From assembly GCA_964017125.1 (NCBI GenBank), contig OZ024905.1, positions 34,197,534 through 34,261,533 on the forward strand: a stretch of DNA of 64,000 bases. The letters are read 5' to 3'. The translations under genes and the position numbers were made by a program. This DNA is from Flabesymbios commensalis. Its lineage: Eukaryota; Annelida; Polychaeta; Terebellida; Flabelligeridae. Positions 11,771-24,402 of this stretch are shown here, piece after piece (the first letter of the stretch is position 1; the number at the start of each line of letters is the position of its first letter). The notes under the pieces are model-generated. The model did no database searches. It was given only the letters and a program-made list of their open reading frames with translations, and was not told where the DNA came from.

Positions 11771-13546
11771 TTAGCTCCCGCCGTCACCGTAGGTGAGACG
11801 GAGGGAGCTATGGATTCTACCTCCGGTTTTTTTTGGCCTCTTCTTTTGCCTATAACTTTGTAAGAAAATAAGCTAGGATAACAATTTTTGGTATGTGGGT
11901 TACTTCCAGGTGGCTAATGGACAGGTTAAAATATTTTTAATCTGAATTCAATACGCAAGGTTGCAGAGGAGAAAATGATGATGTGACGGCGATGGGCCGT
12001 CCGTAAACAATTCGTTTCCGGAGCATATCTCTGAAAGTACTTGTCCGATTGTCTTCAAATTTTACACACAACACCCCTAGGGGGTCTAGTTGTGCCTTTT
12101 GGGGTATTTGAACTTTGACCTACTTCTGGTTCAGAACTATGACCTATTTGAACGTTTTGACGCGCACTTCATTTCCGGAGCAGATCTCGAAAAGTACTGG
12201 GCCGATGACAGTCATATTGCACATACATGTTCTCTAAGGTCCCTAGTTGTGCCTTTTCAGGTTTTTGGACCTTGACCTTGAAGTTGATCCAGCACTTTGA
12301 CCTAATTTATAACATCGGTAAATCCGACTGAAAGATTTTGCGGAATATCATGAAAACCGCTCAAGATAGCTACACCATTACTCTAAAACAAATTGTGAGG
12401 TTTCAGGAGAGGATGCATCTTGAAAAATTTGAAGTTGATAAAATTCAAAATGGCCGCCTATCAGCCTTTATTCACCTCGGCAGGCCTGATATTGTGGAAT
12501 ATCATGAAAACCGCTCAAGATATCTACACCATTACTATAAAACAAATTGTAAGGCTTCAGGAGAGGATGCATTTTGAAAAAATTCAACTCGTCCAAGTTT
12601 AAAATGGCCGCCAATCGGCCATTATTCACTTTCACATGGCCGTTATTTGGTAAACCGTGCTAGATGGCTAGACCATTACTATAAAACAAAATGTGTGATT
12701 TCAGGAGAGGATGCATCTTGAAAAAATTCGACTCGATAAAATTAAAAATGGCCGCTTATCGGCCATTATTCACTTTCACATGGCCGTTATTTGGTCAACC
12801 GTGCTAGATGGCTAGACCATTACTGTAAAACAAAATGTGAGATTTCAGATGAGGATGCATCTTGAAAAAATTTGACTTGATCAAATTTAAAATGGCCGCC
12901 TTTTCGGCCATTATTCATTTTCACATGGCTGATATTTGGTAAACCGTGCTAGATGGCTAGACCATTACCTGATTACTATAAAACAAAGTGTGAGTTTTGG
13001 GGGGAGGATGCACCCTGAAAATTTTTAACTTACGAATTCAAAATGGCCGACAATCTGCATTATTTACCTTGATAGGCCTGATATCAGGTAAACCGTGCTA
13101 GATAGCTAGACCATTACTATAAAACAAAATGTGACGTTTCGAGAGAGGATGCCTTTTAAAAACTTTCGACTCAATCGAATTCAAAATGGCCGCCTATCGG
13201 CCACTATTTACTTTCACATTGCTGATATTTGGTAAACCGTGTTAGATAGCTGGACCATGACTATAAAACAAAATGTGAGATTACAAGAGAGGATGCATCT
13301 TGAAAAAAATTGAATAGATCAAATTCAAAATGGCCGCCTATCCGCCATTATTCACTTTCGTATTGCCGGTTTTTGGTAACCGTACTAGATAGCTAGACCA
13401 TTCCTATAAAACAAAATGTGAGATTTCAGGAGAGGATGCATCTTGAAAAATTTTGACTTGATCAAATTCAAAATGGCCTCCTATCGGCCATTATTCACTT
13501 TCACATGGGCGATATTTGGTAAACCGTGCTAGATGGCTAGTTTTTT
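11771..13546 (+). mobile_element. H1 copy C, 3' tail missing
   Basis: Complete 5' hairpin, two-part leader and about nine ~145 bp units. It stops at GTGCTAGATGGCTAG (13546) without the unique tail. What follows is a fragment ending TCGAGCCCTG, the minus-strand form of a hAT-type CAGGGCTCGA end. The truncation therefore coincides with another element. Confidence 0.85.
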
Positions 13547-13607
13547 ACTTGCCTCCACTTAAAATTGGTTGCCTCGGGCGATCAGGCAAGCGTGGTGTCG
13601 AGCCCTG
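13547..13607 (-). mobile_element. hAT-type end fragment
   Basis: Read on the minus strand it begins CAGGGCTCGACACCACG, like hAT-type termini (compare 5010 and 5326). It occupies the junction between truncated H1 copy C and an older Helentron-like element. Too short to classify further. Confidence 0.35.
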
Positions 13608-14847
13608 CAGTCATGCAGCTTTAATATGTGTAACAATATCTAGAAAACCGTGCCAGACCATTAATATTTAAAACAAAATGTGGAGTTTCAGGTAGGGATG
13701 TGTCCTAACAACTCAAATTCAACATGGTCGTCTTTCTGTCATTATAGACTTTTATAATATTATGCTTCATTATACTTACACTAAGTTACAGGGCTCTCGC
13801 TGAAGTGCCGCGCTGTTTTATCCCAGCACAGCGCTGACAAAATTCCAACATTTTTTTTCAATATAGAAATAAAGCAAATTTATGATGTTTATAACCTTGG
13901 AAATCAGCTCCAGATTCTGCAAGAATGCACCATTTGAAGTCTGTACTTTAAGTAAATTTTCGGGTGGGGGTGCGCTCGGACACCCCTAGCATAGAGCCTG
14001 CGGTACCATCACTGGTTCACAGCACCGACAGCGCATTTAAAAAAAATTCCTCTGCTCTATTCAGTGTAAATAACTAACTGATTTCCATCACTCCCCCATT
14101 TGACAAAAAGAATGACTTGTATGTTAAAAACAGGATTTGTGGACATATATGGACTCGCTCGTCCTTTTTCCTACTCGCATTGGCAAGCGGCTGAGTGCCA
14201 GTAATGCACACTGCTATTGTTTTTTCTGGGAAAAGCCCCGACTTTTATTTGGCAAACCGTGCCAGATAGCTAGACCATAACAATAAAACAAAATGTCAGA
14301 TTTCAAGGAAGGATATGCCCTGAAAAACGTTAACTTGATTAAATTCAAAATGGCTAGCTTGTGGCAATCATTGGCTTTAATATCTGTAACAAATTTCAAA
14401 ATACATTGTTTACAGGATTTTTCGGAGAAAGGTTAAAGCAGCTGGTCAACAGGGGAAAAAATAAAATAGAGAGGTTGTTTTATAATTTTTTAGCACTTTT
14501 TAGCAGATTTCAGACCAGGTGTCAGGGAAATAAAAAAATTTTTTTGTTATTTTACTCCCCCCAAAAAATGGTAATTTTTATCACTTAAAAAGTGGTTTTG
14601 GTGTTTTCCACACAATTACAGCAGAAAAAATATTTTAATTTTACATTTTTTTTTTTCTGATATTAGACAGATCATAAATGTCGGATCTCTAAACCACATT
14701 ATTAAAAAAGTGTGGCCTGATTAATATATATGGCAAACTGTGCTAGATAGCTAGACCATTACTGTGAAACAAATGTGAGAATTCAGGGAATGATGCACCC
14801 TGAAAAATGGCAGGGCGGGTGATTATGGTGGCCAGCTGGCCTCTTGT
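13608..14847 (+). mobile_element. Degenerate Helentron-like element (H2 subfamily end)
   Basis: Scattered, strongly diverged units (AAACCGTGCCAGATAGCTAG, AAAACAAAATGT) run through this stretch. It ends with GGGCGGGTGATTATGGTGGC then CAGCTGGCCTCTTGTTTT. The GGCC-AGCT-GGCC hairpin followed by TCTTGTT matches the terminus of the intact H2 element at 16523. CAGGGCTCTCGCTGAAG at 13791 may be a nested hAT-type end. The start is uncertain. Confidence 0.55.
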
Positions 14848-14852
14848 TTTTA

Positions 14853-16595
14853 TTAAAAAAGGTGGGCTATTGCAATTGAAGTTCGGCGGCGTCGGCATTA
14901 ACATTTACTTGTGGGCGCGATAACTTGAAAAGTTTTTCATGTATCCTTCCCAAATTTGTCATGCATGTTACTAATGAACAGTTCTCGGACAAGTTCAATA
15001 ACGGCAGAAAAAAAATTAAAAATGGCCGATTTATTGCTATTTTTCGCATTTTACGTCAATAATTTAACCTTGTGGGCGCGATGACTTGAAAAGTTTTTCA
15101 CGTATCCTCTTCAAATTTGTTATGCATGTTACTAATAAGTAATTCTCGGATATGTTATGCCTGTTACTAATAAGTAGTTCTCGGACAAGTTCAATAATGG
15201 CTGAAAAAAATTTCAAAATGGCCGATTTATTGCCATTTTTCGCATTTTACGTCAATAATTTGACCTTGTTGGCGCGATAACTTAAGAAGTTTTTCATGTA
15301 TCATCTTCAAATCTGTTATGCATGTTACTAATAACCAATTCTCGGACAAATTCAATAATGGTTGGAAAAAAATTCAAAATGGCCGATTTGTCATTTTATG
15401 TCAATAATTATCACCCGCCCGACGAAGTGGGGAGGAGGGTATTGGCATCGCCTCGGATGTCCGTCCGTCTGTCCGTCACGCGTCCGGATGTCCGCATTTC
15501 GTTTCCGGAGCAGAACTCGGTAACCCGTACATGGATTTCTTTAATTTTTGACACACATCCCTTAGGGGGTGTACATGTGCCTTTTGGGGTTTTTGAAATT
15601 TTACCTGCTTAATTGGCCGATCATCGGCCATAACTAACTTAAATATGCCTGATATCTGACAAACCGTGCCATATAGCTAGACCATTACTACAAAACAAAA
15701 TGTGCAGTTTCAGGTAGGGATATGCTCCGAAAATTTTCAACTTGATCAAATTAAAAATCGCCGACTATCGGCCGTAATTAACTTTAATATGCCTGATATC
15801 TGACAAACCGTTCCATATAGCTAGACCATTACTACAAAACAAAATGTGCGGTTTCAGGTAGGGATATTCTCTGAAATTTTCAACTTGATCAAATTCAAAA
15901 TGGCCGACTATCGGCCATAATTAACTTTAATATGCCTGATACCGGACAAACTGTGCCAGATAGTTAGATGCTCTAACCTTCAAAATTGGCATAATTTGGA
16001 AAATGATGATGATAAAAGTTATTTGTACACTTCTTTAATTTTTCTGATCCAAAAAATAATATTCATTCTGTCCAAATTTGGATGAATTCAAGATGGCAGA
16101 CAAAAAACAAAACGGCCAATTGTTATCAAAGTTTTTAAAACGTGCACAGGAGAAGCAAAGTGAGTCATCGTCTCAACTGTGTACAATCACCGTTTGCGGC
16201 GAAGGGGCCTTATTCACAGCATCAACCCTTGGAACAAAAATTCCATAGGATATGTACCAGTCCAATAAATACTATAAAACGAAATGTATGGTTTCAGTGA
16301 GGGATATATATATATATACCCTCTTAATGGCAACTTGCTCAAACTAAAAAAAACGCTGACTTGCGACCAACATTGACTTCAATATCTATAATATACACAG
16401 TAATCTAGATAGGTGGATCATTATTGTAGAACAGAATGTGAGACTTCAGGGAAGTATGCACCCTGTAAAATTTCTATCACGCGGGCGGGTCGGGGGATTA
16501 TGGTGGCCGGCTGGCCTCTTGTTTGACCTTTGTGGCAGCAATAATGAATTCATGTTTAATAATGGCGGCGGGCTATTGTCGAGTGTGCTCTTGTT
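14853..16595 (+). mobile_element. H3 Helentron-like element, interrupted by H2
   Basis: It begins near AAAAAAGGTGGGCTATTGC and carries about three ~180 bp tandem units (TTGTGGGCGCGAT, AACTTGAAAAGTTTTTC, ATGGCCGATTTATTG). After a 1114 bp insertion it resumes and ends GGCGGGCTATTGTCGAGTGT then GCTCTTGTT. GGGCTATTG occurs as a direct repeat near both ends. The sister copy is 17113-17409. No protein product. Confidence 0.7.
15410..16523 (+). mobile_element. H2 Helentron-like element with clean T^T insertion site
   Basis: It starts ATCACCCGCCCGACGAAG and ends GGCGGGTCGGGGGATTATGG, then the GGCC-GGCT-GGCC hairpin plus TCTTGTT. ACCCGCCCG near the start is inverted near the end (CGGGCGGGT). The flanks GTCAATAATT and TGACC rejoin to GTCAATAATTTGACC, which exists uninterrupted at 15252 in a sister unit. 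Insertion was therefore between two Ts with no target duplication, as described for Helentrons. The leader contains GTTTCCGGAGCAGA, shared with H1. Confidence 0.85.
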
Positions 16596-16677
16596 TGCAA
16601 TGTTTTTGTTGATTCAATCTAAAGTTTATTCAATGGGATAACATTCAACTAATATGTTATTGTAAATTATTTTGCAG

Positions 16678-16810
16678 CTCCCTGTGGTCATGTATACATT
16701 GTAAATCTGAATATGACTTGGAAGAGATTGAGAATTATTTGCTAGATTGTGCACAGCAGAGTACAATGGCTTCTGTGTTACAAGATTTACAGTGCTTAAA
16801 GTGCAAGGGG
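16678..16810 (+). CDS. POLE: POLE exon, CysA second pair and CysB first pair
   Basis: Encodes VSLWSCIHCKSEYDL, a linker, then SVLQDLQCLKCKG. CIHC completes CysA (C-x2-C-x25-C-x2-C together with CRAC from the previous exon). CLKC opens CysB. The first base completes a GTC codon begun in the preceding exon. Acceptor TTTTGCAG|CTCC, donor GGG|GTAAGT. These zinc modules link Pol epsilon to its B subunit and are needed for holoenzyme assembly (family knowledge). Confidence 0.95.
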
Positions 16811-17112
16811 GTAAGTTTGGATAATCCACAAATAAAACTAATTATAATACCAATATCAGAGTGATATACAACAAATTGAAATATTAAATTTAATTGCACA
16901 TATAATCCAAACCACTCAGAGCATTTATTTATCAAATGCTAGCATATAATTATGGCATGTAGGCCTGCTGATTTTTTTTTATTTTCACATATGTAAATTT
17001 ATGCATTTTTGAAAATATTTATAATGCTGCTGCTTCCTGGGCCTCTCGTTTAGCTTTTGTAATGTTTGCATCTTTTTCAATGGAACCAATAAAATTATAT
17101 TTCAGCCCACAT

Positions 17113-17409
17113 TTTAATTAAAAAAGGTGGTTCATTGCGATTGAAGTTCGGCGTCGTCAGCGTTAACATTTACTTGTGGGCGCGATAACTTGAAAAGTTT
17201 TTCATGTATCCTTCCCAAATTTGTTATGCATGTTACTAATGACCAGTTCTGGCTGAAAAAAATTAAAATGGCCGACTTATTGCATGTTTCGCCGTTTAAG
17301 TTAATAATTTTATTTATTGTGATTTTACGTCAAAACTTTGACCCTGTGGCTGCAATAATAACTTCAATTTTAATAATGGCGGCAGGTTATTGTCGAGTGT
17401 GCTCTTGTT
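17113..17409 (+). mobile_element. H3 Helentron-like element, short copy
   Basis: It has the same left sequence (TTAAAAAAGGTGG, TTGAAGTTCGGCG) and right end (TATTGTCGAGTGTGCTCTTG) as the interrupted H3 at 14853-16595. About one tandem unit and a GTGGCTGCAATAATAACTTC tail lie between. It lies in the 9.9 kb POLE intron. Confidence 0.65.
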
Positions 17410-18780
17410 ATATTATGTTATACAGAGCTATACACATTGTTATAATTAGTGTTTAGCCCTCACTCTGGTTAATCCCGATATTTCGGATGGGCTGATTCTT
17501 GGCTAAATCCGATATTTCGGATGGCTCAACATACTTTTACTATGACCCCTTTAAGTTTCAGTATTTTGAAAGTCTATGGCTCAAACACATAAAAATAAAA
17601 TAAAATGCATAATAAAAGGCATCTGACCTGAATTTTGATTTTATTTACCACGAAATTAAGAATATCTAAGTAATTCGAAACAAAACGTGGCCATGCCAGA
17701 TTCTAGACTGAAAATATTTCAGTTGGCCTTTAAATGCTCACGTAATTTCCAAATATTATGTAGATCTAGACTAAAATAATACCCAAAGTTTGTGAATAGT
17801 TGAAATGTAATATTATAATTAAAATATTGTTTTACATATTCTATATTTGCGATATTGTTTATAAGAATAATAGTTTAATCTGATTTACTTGTATTATCGT
17901 CCATTCTGGCAGTCATGAAACCTGGTCAATCTTGAAGTCCTATCATTTGCAATTACATTTTCACAATATAAAGTGACGTTATTCTATCGATATTTCTTTT
18001 TTAAACACACTTTGAGATGTTTCTTCTCATGTTTTGTTATTTATAGCTAGTGAGTGTGAGCCAGAACCCAACTTTTGGGACTAAATCTGCAGGGCCTAGT
18101 AACAACATTTAGCCTAGATATGTAGCAGTAACCCTACCTAAAAGCTTTTTTAGTCTCAGTCTATGTAGCTCCATATTGGTTTCCTGTCTTATTTGTTTAT
18201 GTCCCAAGTCTGATTAATATACATTAAGATGAATGTACATTAATGTGTATTGTTAAATATTAGCTTATTTACATCATTTCTTTTGTTCTTGGTATATGTT
18301 GGCCTGGATATTGCCCTCATTGTGAATTCGTACTCGTGATGGCCATTTTTGTTGTGTGGCAGTCACTTTGCATTTTTGAGTGAACATCTTGAACATTCCT
18401 TGAAAGCAATACTACTTGATAATTCACATTTGTGGGACATAATTTATTAGTTTCGGCATAGATTTATGACGTAGGCTATATATTTATGTTTATATTTTGT
18501 GTAAATGTTCACATCAATTGGTAAACTTGCATAAGATGTTCCAGGAAATTGAATTATTTGGAGCCAGCAGCCATTTTCAACTTCTAACTTTTCAATAACT
18601 TGAGATATTTTTTTTTATTTACTTGATATATAAAGTACTGTAAAATAATTCACTAAAGAACAATTTATATTGTCTGGTTTCATATAAACCTGTAAAATAT
18701 ATGCAGAAAAGCAGATATTAGGTAGCTTTGGGAAACAAAATATTCCAAAATTATGGCCGTCTGCTGGCCAATTAGCATTT
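17410..18780. other. Intronic DNA, nothing recognised
   Basis: AT-rich intron sequence. The only visible structure is CCGATATTTCGGATGG twice, near 17487 and 17508, each containing the short inverted repeat CCGATATTTCGG. No coding or known element signal. Confidence 0.5.
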
Positions 18781-20480
18781 TTGGACTACCATCTTGATTT
18801 TTGTGACCTTGAGATAACCTTGCCATGACCTAGGGATCAGAGATATAGAGAATATCTATGCTTAGGATAACACCCCTAGGAAGTCCAACCCAAAATCATA
18901 TCACGATGACTTTGTGTACTTGGGTTGGGCATCAATTAGTAGGTGTAATGAAAGTGCTGACGATTGGTCAAAAACTGATTATCTGCCGGCTTGTTTCATT
19001 TCGTCAGACAGGGATACCATAAGGGTGATTTGATGGGGTATCATCCCTTCCACCCCTGTAATCTTCTGGGATGTGTTTGATGTATATGTGTTATGTACAT
19101 GTGTTGTGTATTTGTGTGTGTAAGCCTACCTGTGTTGTGTAGCTGTGTTGAGGTGTATGTGGTTTTCAACCATCTTAGACATCCCATGTGAATGTAATTG
19201 AGAGAAGATTTATTTTTATTATATTATTTTTATTTTCAACCATTTTGAGCTGTTTTGACCTTGATGTGACCTTCAGACGACCTTGTCATGACCTCGGAAT
19301 AACACCCATTTGAAGCCCGACCCCAAAGCATGTCGCCATATGTAGCCCTGCTTGGGTTGTGCTTCATAATCTCCATGAAATATCTGGCGAAAAGTCGAAG
19401 CACGACAATCTGCCTGTTATATTGTAGATTTGTACGATATCAGACAGGGCTGACATAAGAGTGATTTGATAGGGGTAATACCCCTCCAGCCCCTATAAAA
19501 CAACCCCTGTAATCTGTGTTGGGTAGTTCAATGTTGGGGTCCAAGTGAGTTTTAACTACCATAGACATCTGAAGTAAATAGAATCGGAGGTGGCACCTCT
19601 CTGAAGCCTGACCCCAAATCATGTCACCATGTGTACTTGGGTTGGGCCTAATTAATCACTCTGAAGGCCTATCATATCACAATGACTTGTGTTGGGATTC
19701 AATAGGTGTAGGCCTACCAGAAGTGCTGACGATTGGTCAAAATTTGATAATCTGCCCTTTTTGTTTTATTTCCGCTATGGGTAGACAGAGTACCACATGG
19801 TATCTGATGGGGTATTACCCCTTCTACCCATGTAGTCTTCTGGGATGTGTTTGATGTACCTCTGTGTTGGTGTTTATAGGTTGGTTTTCAACCATCGTAG
19901 ACATCCCAAGTGAATATAATCGGGAGAAAACAAAAAAAAACACTATTTTTTAACAGCTTTAAGCTGCTTTGACCTCACTCTGACCTCTAGATGACCTTGT
20001 CATGACCTTACAAACACCCCTATGAAACCCAATTCCAAAGCATTTCATCATGTGTAGATCTGCTTGAGTTGGGCTCCATCAACTCTAATGGTAGGCCTAT
20101 ATTTGACGATTGGTTAAAACATGACAATCTGCCTGTTATTTTATCAATTCCTATCACATCAGACAGGGCTGACACTAGGGTGATTTGATGGGGTTAATAC
20201 CCTTCCAACCCCTATAAAACTCCTGTAATGTCTGGAAATGTGTTTGGTGTAACTCTGTGTTGGGTTCTAGGTGGGTTAGTACCATCATAGATATCTTAAG
20301 TGGACACAATTGGAGGACAAACAATAAAAATAAGTTATTTTCATCCATTTTCAGCTGGTTTGACCTTGCTGTGACCTTGAGATGACCTTGCCATGACTTT
20401 GGGGTAGCACTCATGTGAAACCCGACCCCAGACCATGTCACTATGTGTACTGGAGTTGGGATTCATCAGGTGTTATAGAA
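18780..20480. repeat. ~350-450 bp degenerate tandem repeat
   Basis: A block of GACCTTG..GTGACCTT, ATGACCTTGNCATGACCT, CCCGACCCCAAA, TGTGTACTTGGGTTGGG and GATTTGATGGGGTAATACCC recurs in order near 18805, 19258, 19600 (partial), 19970 and 20363. The units are clearly diverged. Frames open over parts of it but are not conserved between units, so it is taken as non-coding. Confidence 0.65.
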
Positions 20481-21535
20481 GTTCTGGCCATTGTTCCAAA
20501 TATGTTTTTACATTATTTGAACTCATTCCAATAATGTTTTAATATAGTTCACAAAACGGATTCTGAGCACTGTTTTTTTGTGTCCATATGATGTGTGTCC
20601 CAAATGACTATCACTCACATCTTCTCAAATACGGCAAAACGCCTAGGTTCAGTTTTCTGTCATTCCATAGCCTACAGTAGGCACACAAAACGTTGTTTCT
20701 GAATAAGCATAAATATCTGTATTTAGGATTTATTAGTTATTAGGATTTCCGTTCTCAATTTTACGACAGTTAGTGGTCTCCAATTTTTGAGCTGTGGCTT
20801 GAGCCATCAGTTTATACCCTGTAGATAGCCAATAGATTTTACTGAAAACATTGCTTACCTTGGGATAAAATTAGTCCAATATAATCTTAAGAGTCTGAAA
20901 CTGGGGGAAGCTGGCAGATGTTCTACTTTCAAAAGCAACTATATTATGATATAGATGCAATATTTTGCAATGATATATTTTGCCTTTAAAAATCTAACCC
21001 TTGGTCTTAATAGCATCTAGCTCCACAGCCAATATTGTGGTAAAAAAATTCTTAGTGCTGTTGATCTACATCTTAGGCAAACCATTGGACGAGATGGCCT
21101 TCTCTGACCAATCACACACAAAACATCTAGGTCACTCACATCTCTGGATATTTCAACATGGATGACAGACACGTGACATTGATACAGTGCAATGTCAATG
21201 AGGCTGAACTAGATCTCAGGCTCATCATTGGTCGAGAAAGTCATCTCGACCAATCTCATGCATGATATCTGGGTCAGTCATATACTGAAGGGCCATCACA
21301 CCTCCCGTGAGTGACCTGATACTGCTATAAACTCGAAAGGCAGTATCTGCTTACTTGTAATGTGAGCAGTTACTGTGTTTGTTAATTGTGGCTGTGTATG
21401 TCAGTGTATACACATGATACACACCCGGCTCCAGGCTAACTGTGATTATGTAATACGTGAGGACTCGCCACTCTCACTTCTGACTGTGAACAAAATCTAT
21501 TTAAATTGTAAATATATCAGTATTCAAGATATACA
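20481..21535. other. Intronic DNA, weak direct duplication only
   Basis: A diverged duplication is visible around 21085-21140 and 21225-21290 (ATTGGNCGAGA, CTCGACCAATC, ATCTNGGTCA). No other structure recognised. Confidence 0.35.
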
Positions 21536-22170
21536 TTTGTCACCCTGATATCTCAAAAACCGCTTTTTTGATTCACTTTGTGTTCAACTTACTGGATACA
21601 AGTATTAATTCCTAGGCTGTATCAATTTTACAGAAAGTTTGGGAAAATATTCGGGTCATGGCGGCCATCTTTAATCTTTTTTCTTCAAATTATGACCTTG
21701 TCTCCCTGATATCTACAAAACCGCTTTTTCGATTCACTTTGTGTTCAACATACTAGATGCAACTATTAATTCCTAGGCCGCATCAATTTTTAAGAAAGTT
21801 GGGGGAAATATTCTGGTCATGGCGGTCATCTTTAATCTTTTTTCGTCAAATTAGAACCTTTTCACCCTGATAACTTCAAAGCCACTCATCCGATATACTC
21901 AATATTCAAAATAGGGCATAGTAGTAGTATTTCCTAGACTGCATTAATTTTTCAAAAAGATTCGGAAAATATCCGGGTCATGGTGGCCATCTTTAGTCTT
22001 TTTTCGTCAAATTAGAACCTTATCACCCTAGCTTAAAGCTGCTAGCCTCTGCCTCATAATATTACTTGATAATTATAATTAATGTATAACTCTTATTTGA
22101 AAAGTGGGAGGGGGAGCCTTCTTGGGTGTTTACATGGTAAACACTTACATCTAGTTTAATATATATTAAG
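21535..22170 (+). mobile_element. Element with ~160 bp tandem units (sister of 46065-46791)
   Basis: Three units start CACCCTGATATCTCAAAAAC, each with ATTAATTCCTAGGCTG, then TTCGGGTCATGGCGGCCATC. A unique tail follows: AAAGCTGCTAGCCTCTGCCT and GGGAGCCTTCTTGGGTGTTT. The same units and tail occur at 46150-46791. Non-coding; Helentron-like by its arrangement (tandem core plus unique tail), but the ends are unclear here. Confidence 0.6.
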
Positions 22171-24402
22171 CCGCAAATAGAAACACTGAAAACCCTAAAA
22201 AATTATATTATACGCACGCAAATTGCAGACAAAGTTGAAAAATATAGCAGATTTTATGTGCTAAACAGTACATGTCCACGCGCCTATCACGTGTTGACCT
22301 CATGACCCCGAGTGCATGGTGTGACACGCAACAAGATGGCAACATGATTGGCTTTGAACAGACGAAGTCACACGTGCTACCATGGCAACTTACAAAGAGC
22401 ACTCCTAAAAGTTGTGCTGCCGTGTTGAATAAATGTCGTTTCTCTCCGGAGTGAAAAAAACATAATATGAATGAAAAGAGATAATTTTCCTATTAGACTG
22501 TCATGTTTATAGCAACATAAAGCATAATGTTACTTCGGGAGATGTGTTTTAGCGTCGCTACTTTTTATACTTGACATAGTGAAAAATCAGGACCAAACTG
22601 CCTTTCTATCACCTAGTTCGCACCCAAGGTCACGCCTTCAAGGCCGTTCAGTTTCTGAAAATTATCCCTAAAAACGTGCCAGGTAGGGAAGCGCAGTAGG
22701 GGGTGGTTTATTATGTATGAGATGAGATCATTGGACGATACCACGCTACGTTTTTTAATCTTAGCTTTTTTTAATCTCAGAGCGCGTGGGGGATTGTGGG
22801 TGATATTTAACAGGGCGCGATATTTATGGCTGAAACGCTGATCAATCTGTCTGACTCAATGATCACTGAGTCAGTGCAATGACCATGCAGTCATCACTTA
22901 TGCTGTAAGCAATGCTGACGAGCTGCCGTCTCTTTTGACACAACTCAACGTACAGCCTACTTAATCCAGGTGCCGACATCAGGTGTTTTAAATAGCTGTG
23001 AGAGATCAAGGCTGACACTGCATGTGCTCGCTATGGTTCTGTTAATGTGGCACACACATTACACTCTTAACTCAACCCGAAACTCTAAGATTGATCGATA
23101 ATACATTGCTAAATAAAAAATTTAAAACAAATGTTATGGATGTACACTGTATTCTCAATGCAATATTCAATGGCAAACAGACGAGGCGGGCGTCTTCTCT
23201 GTTGACCAAGATTGGAGTTAAACAGACAATAGGGACAACGCACCCACTAGCACAGATATTATCTTCACGTGTATCACACTCTGAGGCACTGTAATGCACG
23301 TGGCTGTAAATATTTACATCGAAAACCCAATTTAAACATGGTTTTAAATTGAAAACAGAAAAAGTATTGAGGATACAGTAAAAATAGTTATATCTCCAGA
23401 AAGCATTCTTCAGCTACTATAATCCGATATGCGTCCCAACGATGTGGAAACATAAAAAGTCGTATCTTGTCAGTGCAGGGCCGGCAGACGTGACACAGTC
23501 TTTGAACAGCTAATTTCAAAAAGTCGTATCTTTAGAAGGATATCTGGTACGGCGATTTGAAGCTACCAGTACGCATCTGCACACAGTGTCAAGATTGTGT
23601 CAATGCTGGCCCACTTCATACGACGCTGTACCAGCCTTAAGCCAACATTAGCTTAACATAGTATCTGCTGGGCTGTATTGGCGGAAAATATATTTGTTTT
23701 GATTACAATTTTACATGGCCCATTGCCTTATATATATATCAACTTCAGTCTAATGCAAAAAAAATTACTCTTGATAATGTTCAGAACCGCAGGGTTCTTG
23801 TTTTTGCTATTTTTTAAACAAAATCCCTTGCCAGTGACACAATGTATATTGGAATATCTCATACCAGAGCGAGGGTTAAGAGGTCTGAAATTGTGGCCTA
23901 TTTATTTCTTAAAATATATGTGGATAACTAAATCATAGAGTTATGTAGTTTATGTAGCCAACTGTACGGCCAGTTGTGACCAGCTGTATAACAACACTAC
24001 CTAATATTGATAATATTTGTTCACATTTTATTTACATCAAATACACTTGCGATAAATGTTTGTACATATTAAAGATAGAATAATAGTATCATATGATATG
24101 CGATGGCTTGATAAATGAAGTATTTTGGGGTGGGGAGGGGGATGGGGGTCCTGTCTGTTTTGGGGTATGGTCACATCCACTTAGATCTCCTATGGGAAAG
24201 TTATCAAATTGTGTTGAGGTTAGCTTTTCTACAAGCTTTAGCTGTGAAATTATACCATATTTATTCTAATGATCTTATAGTGTTCATGATCATGGCTTTA
24301 TTTTCAAATCAGGGGGGGGAGTTGGGCGTTTATTGGAATATGGGTGTTTATCAGAATATGGGCGTTTATTAGATTTAATACTATTTTGCTAGTTAGATAC
24401 TA
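22171..24402. other. Intronic DNA, largely unrecognised
   Basis: Within the 9.9 kb POLE intron. A segment near 23600-23670 carries the TGGCCCA / CCAACATTAGC palindromic-repeat motif seen elsewhere. Open frames are short and overlapping on both strands, with no recognisable product. Confidence 0.4.

Noticed and set aside
18780-20480. Several 60-90 codon frames on both strands
   Set aside because: They lie in a diverged tandem repeat, and the frames are not kept between units.
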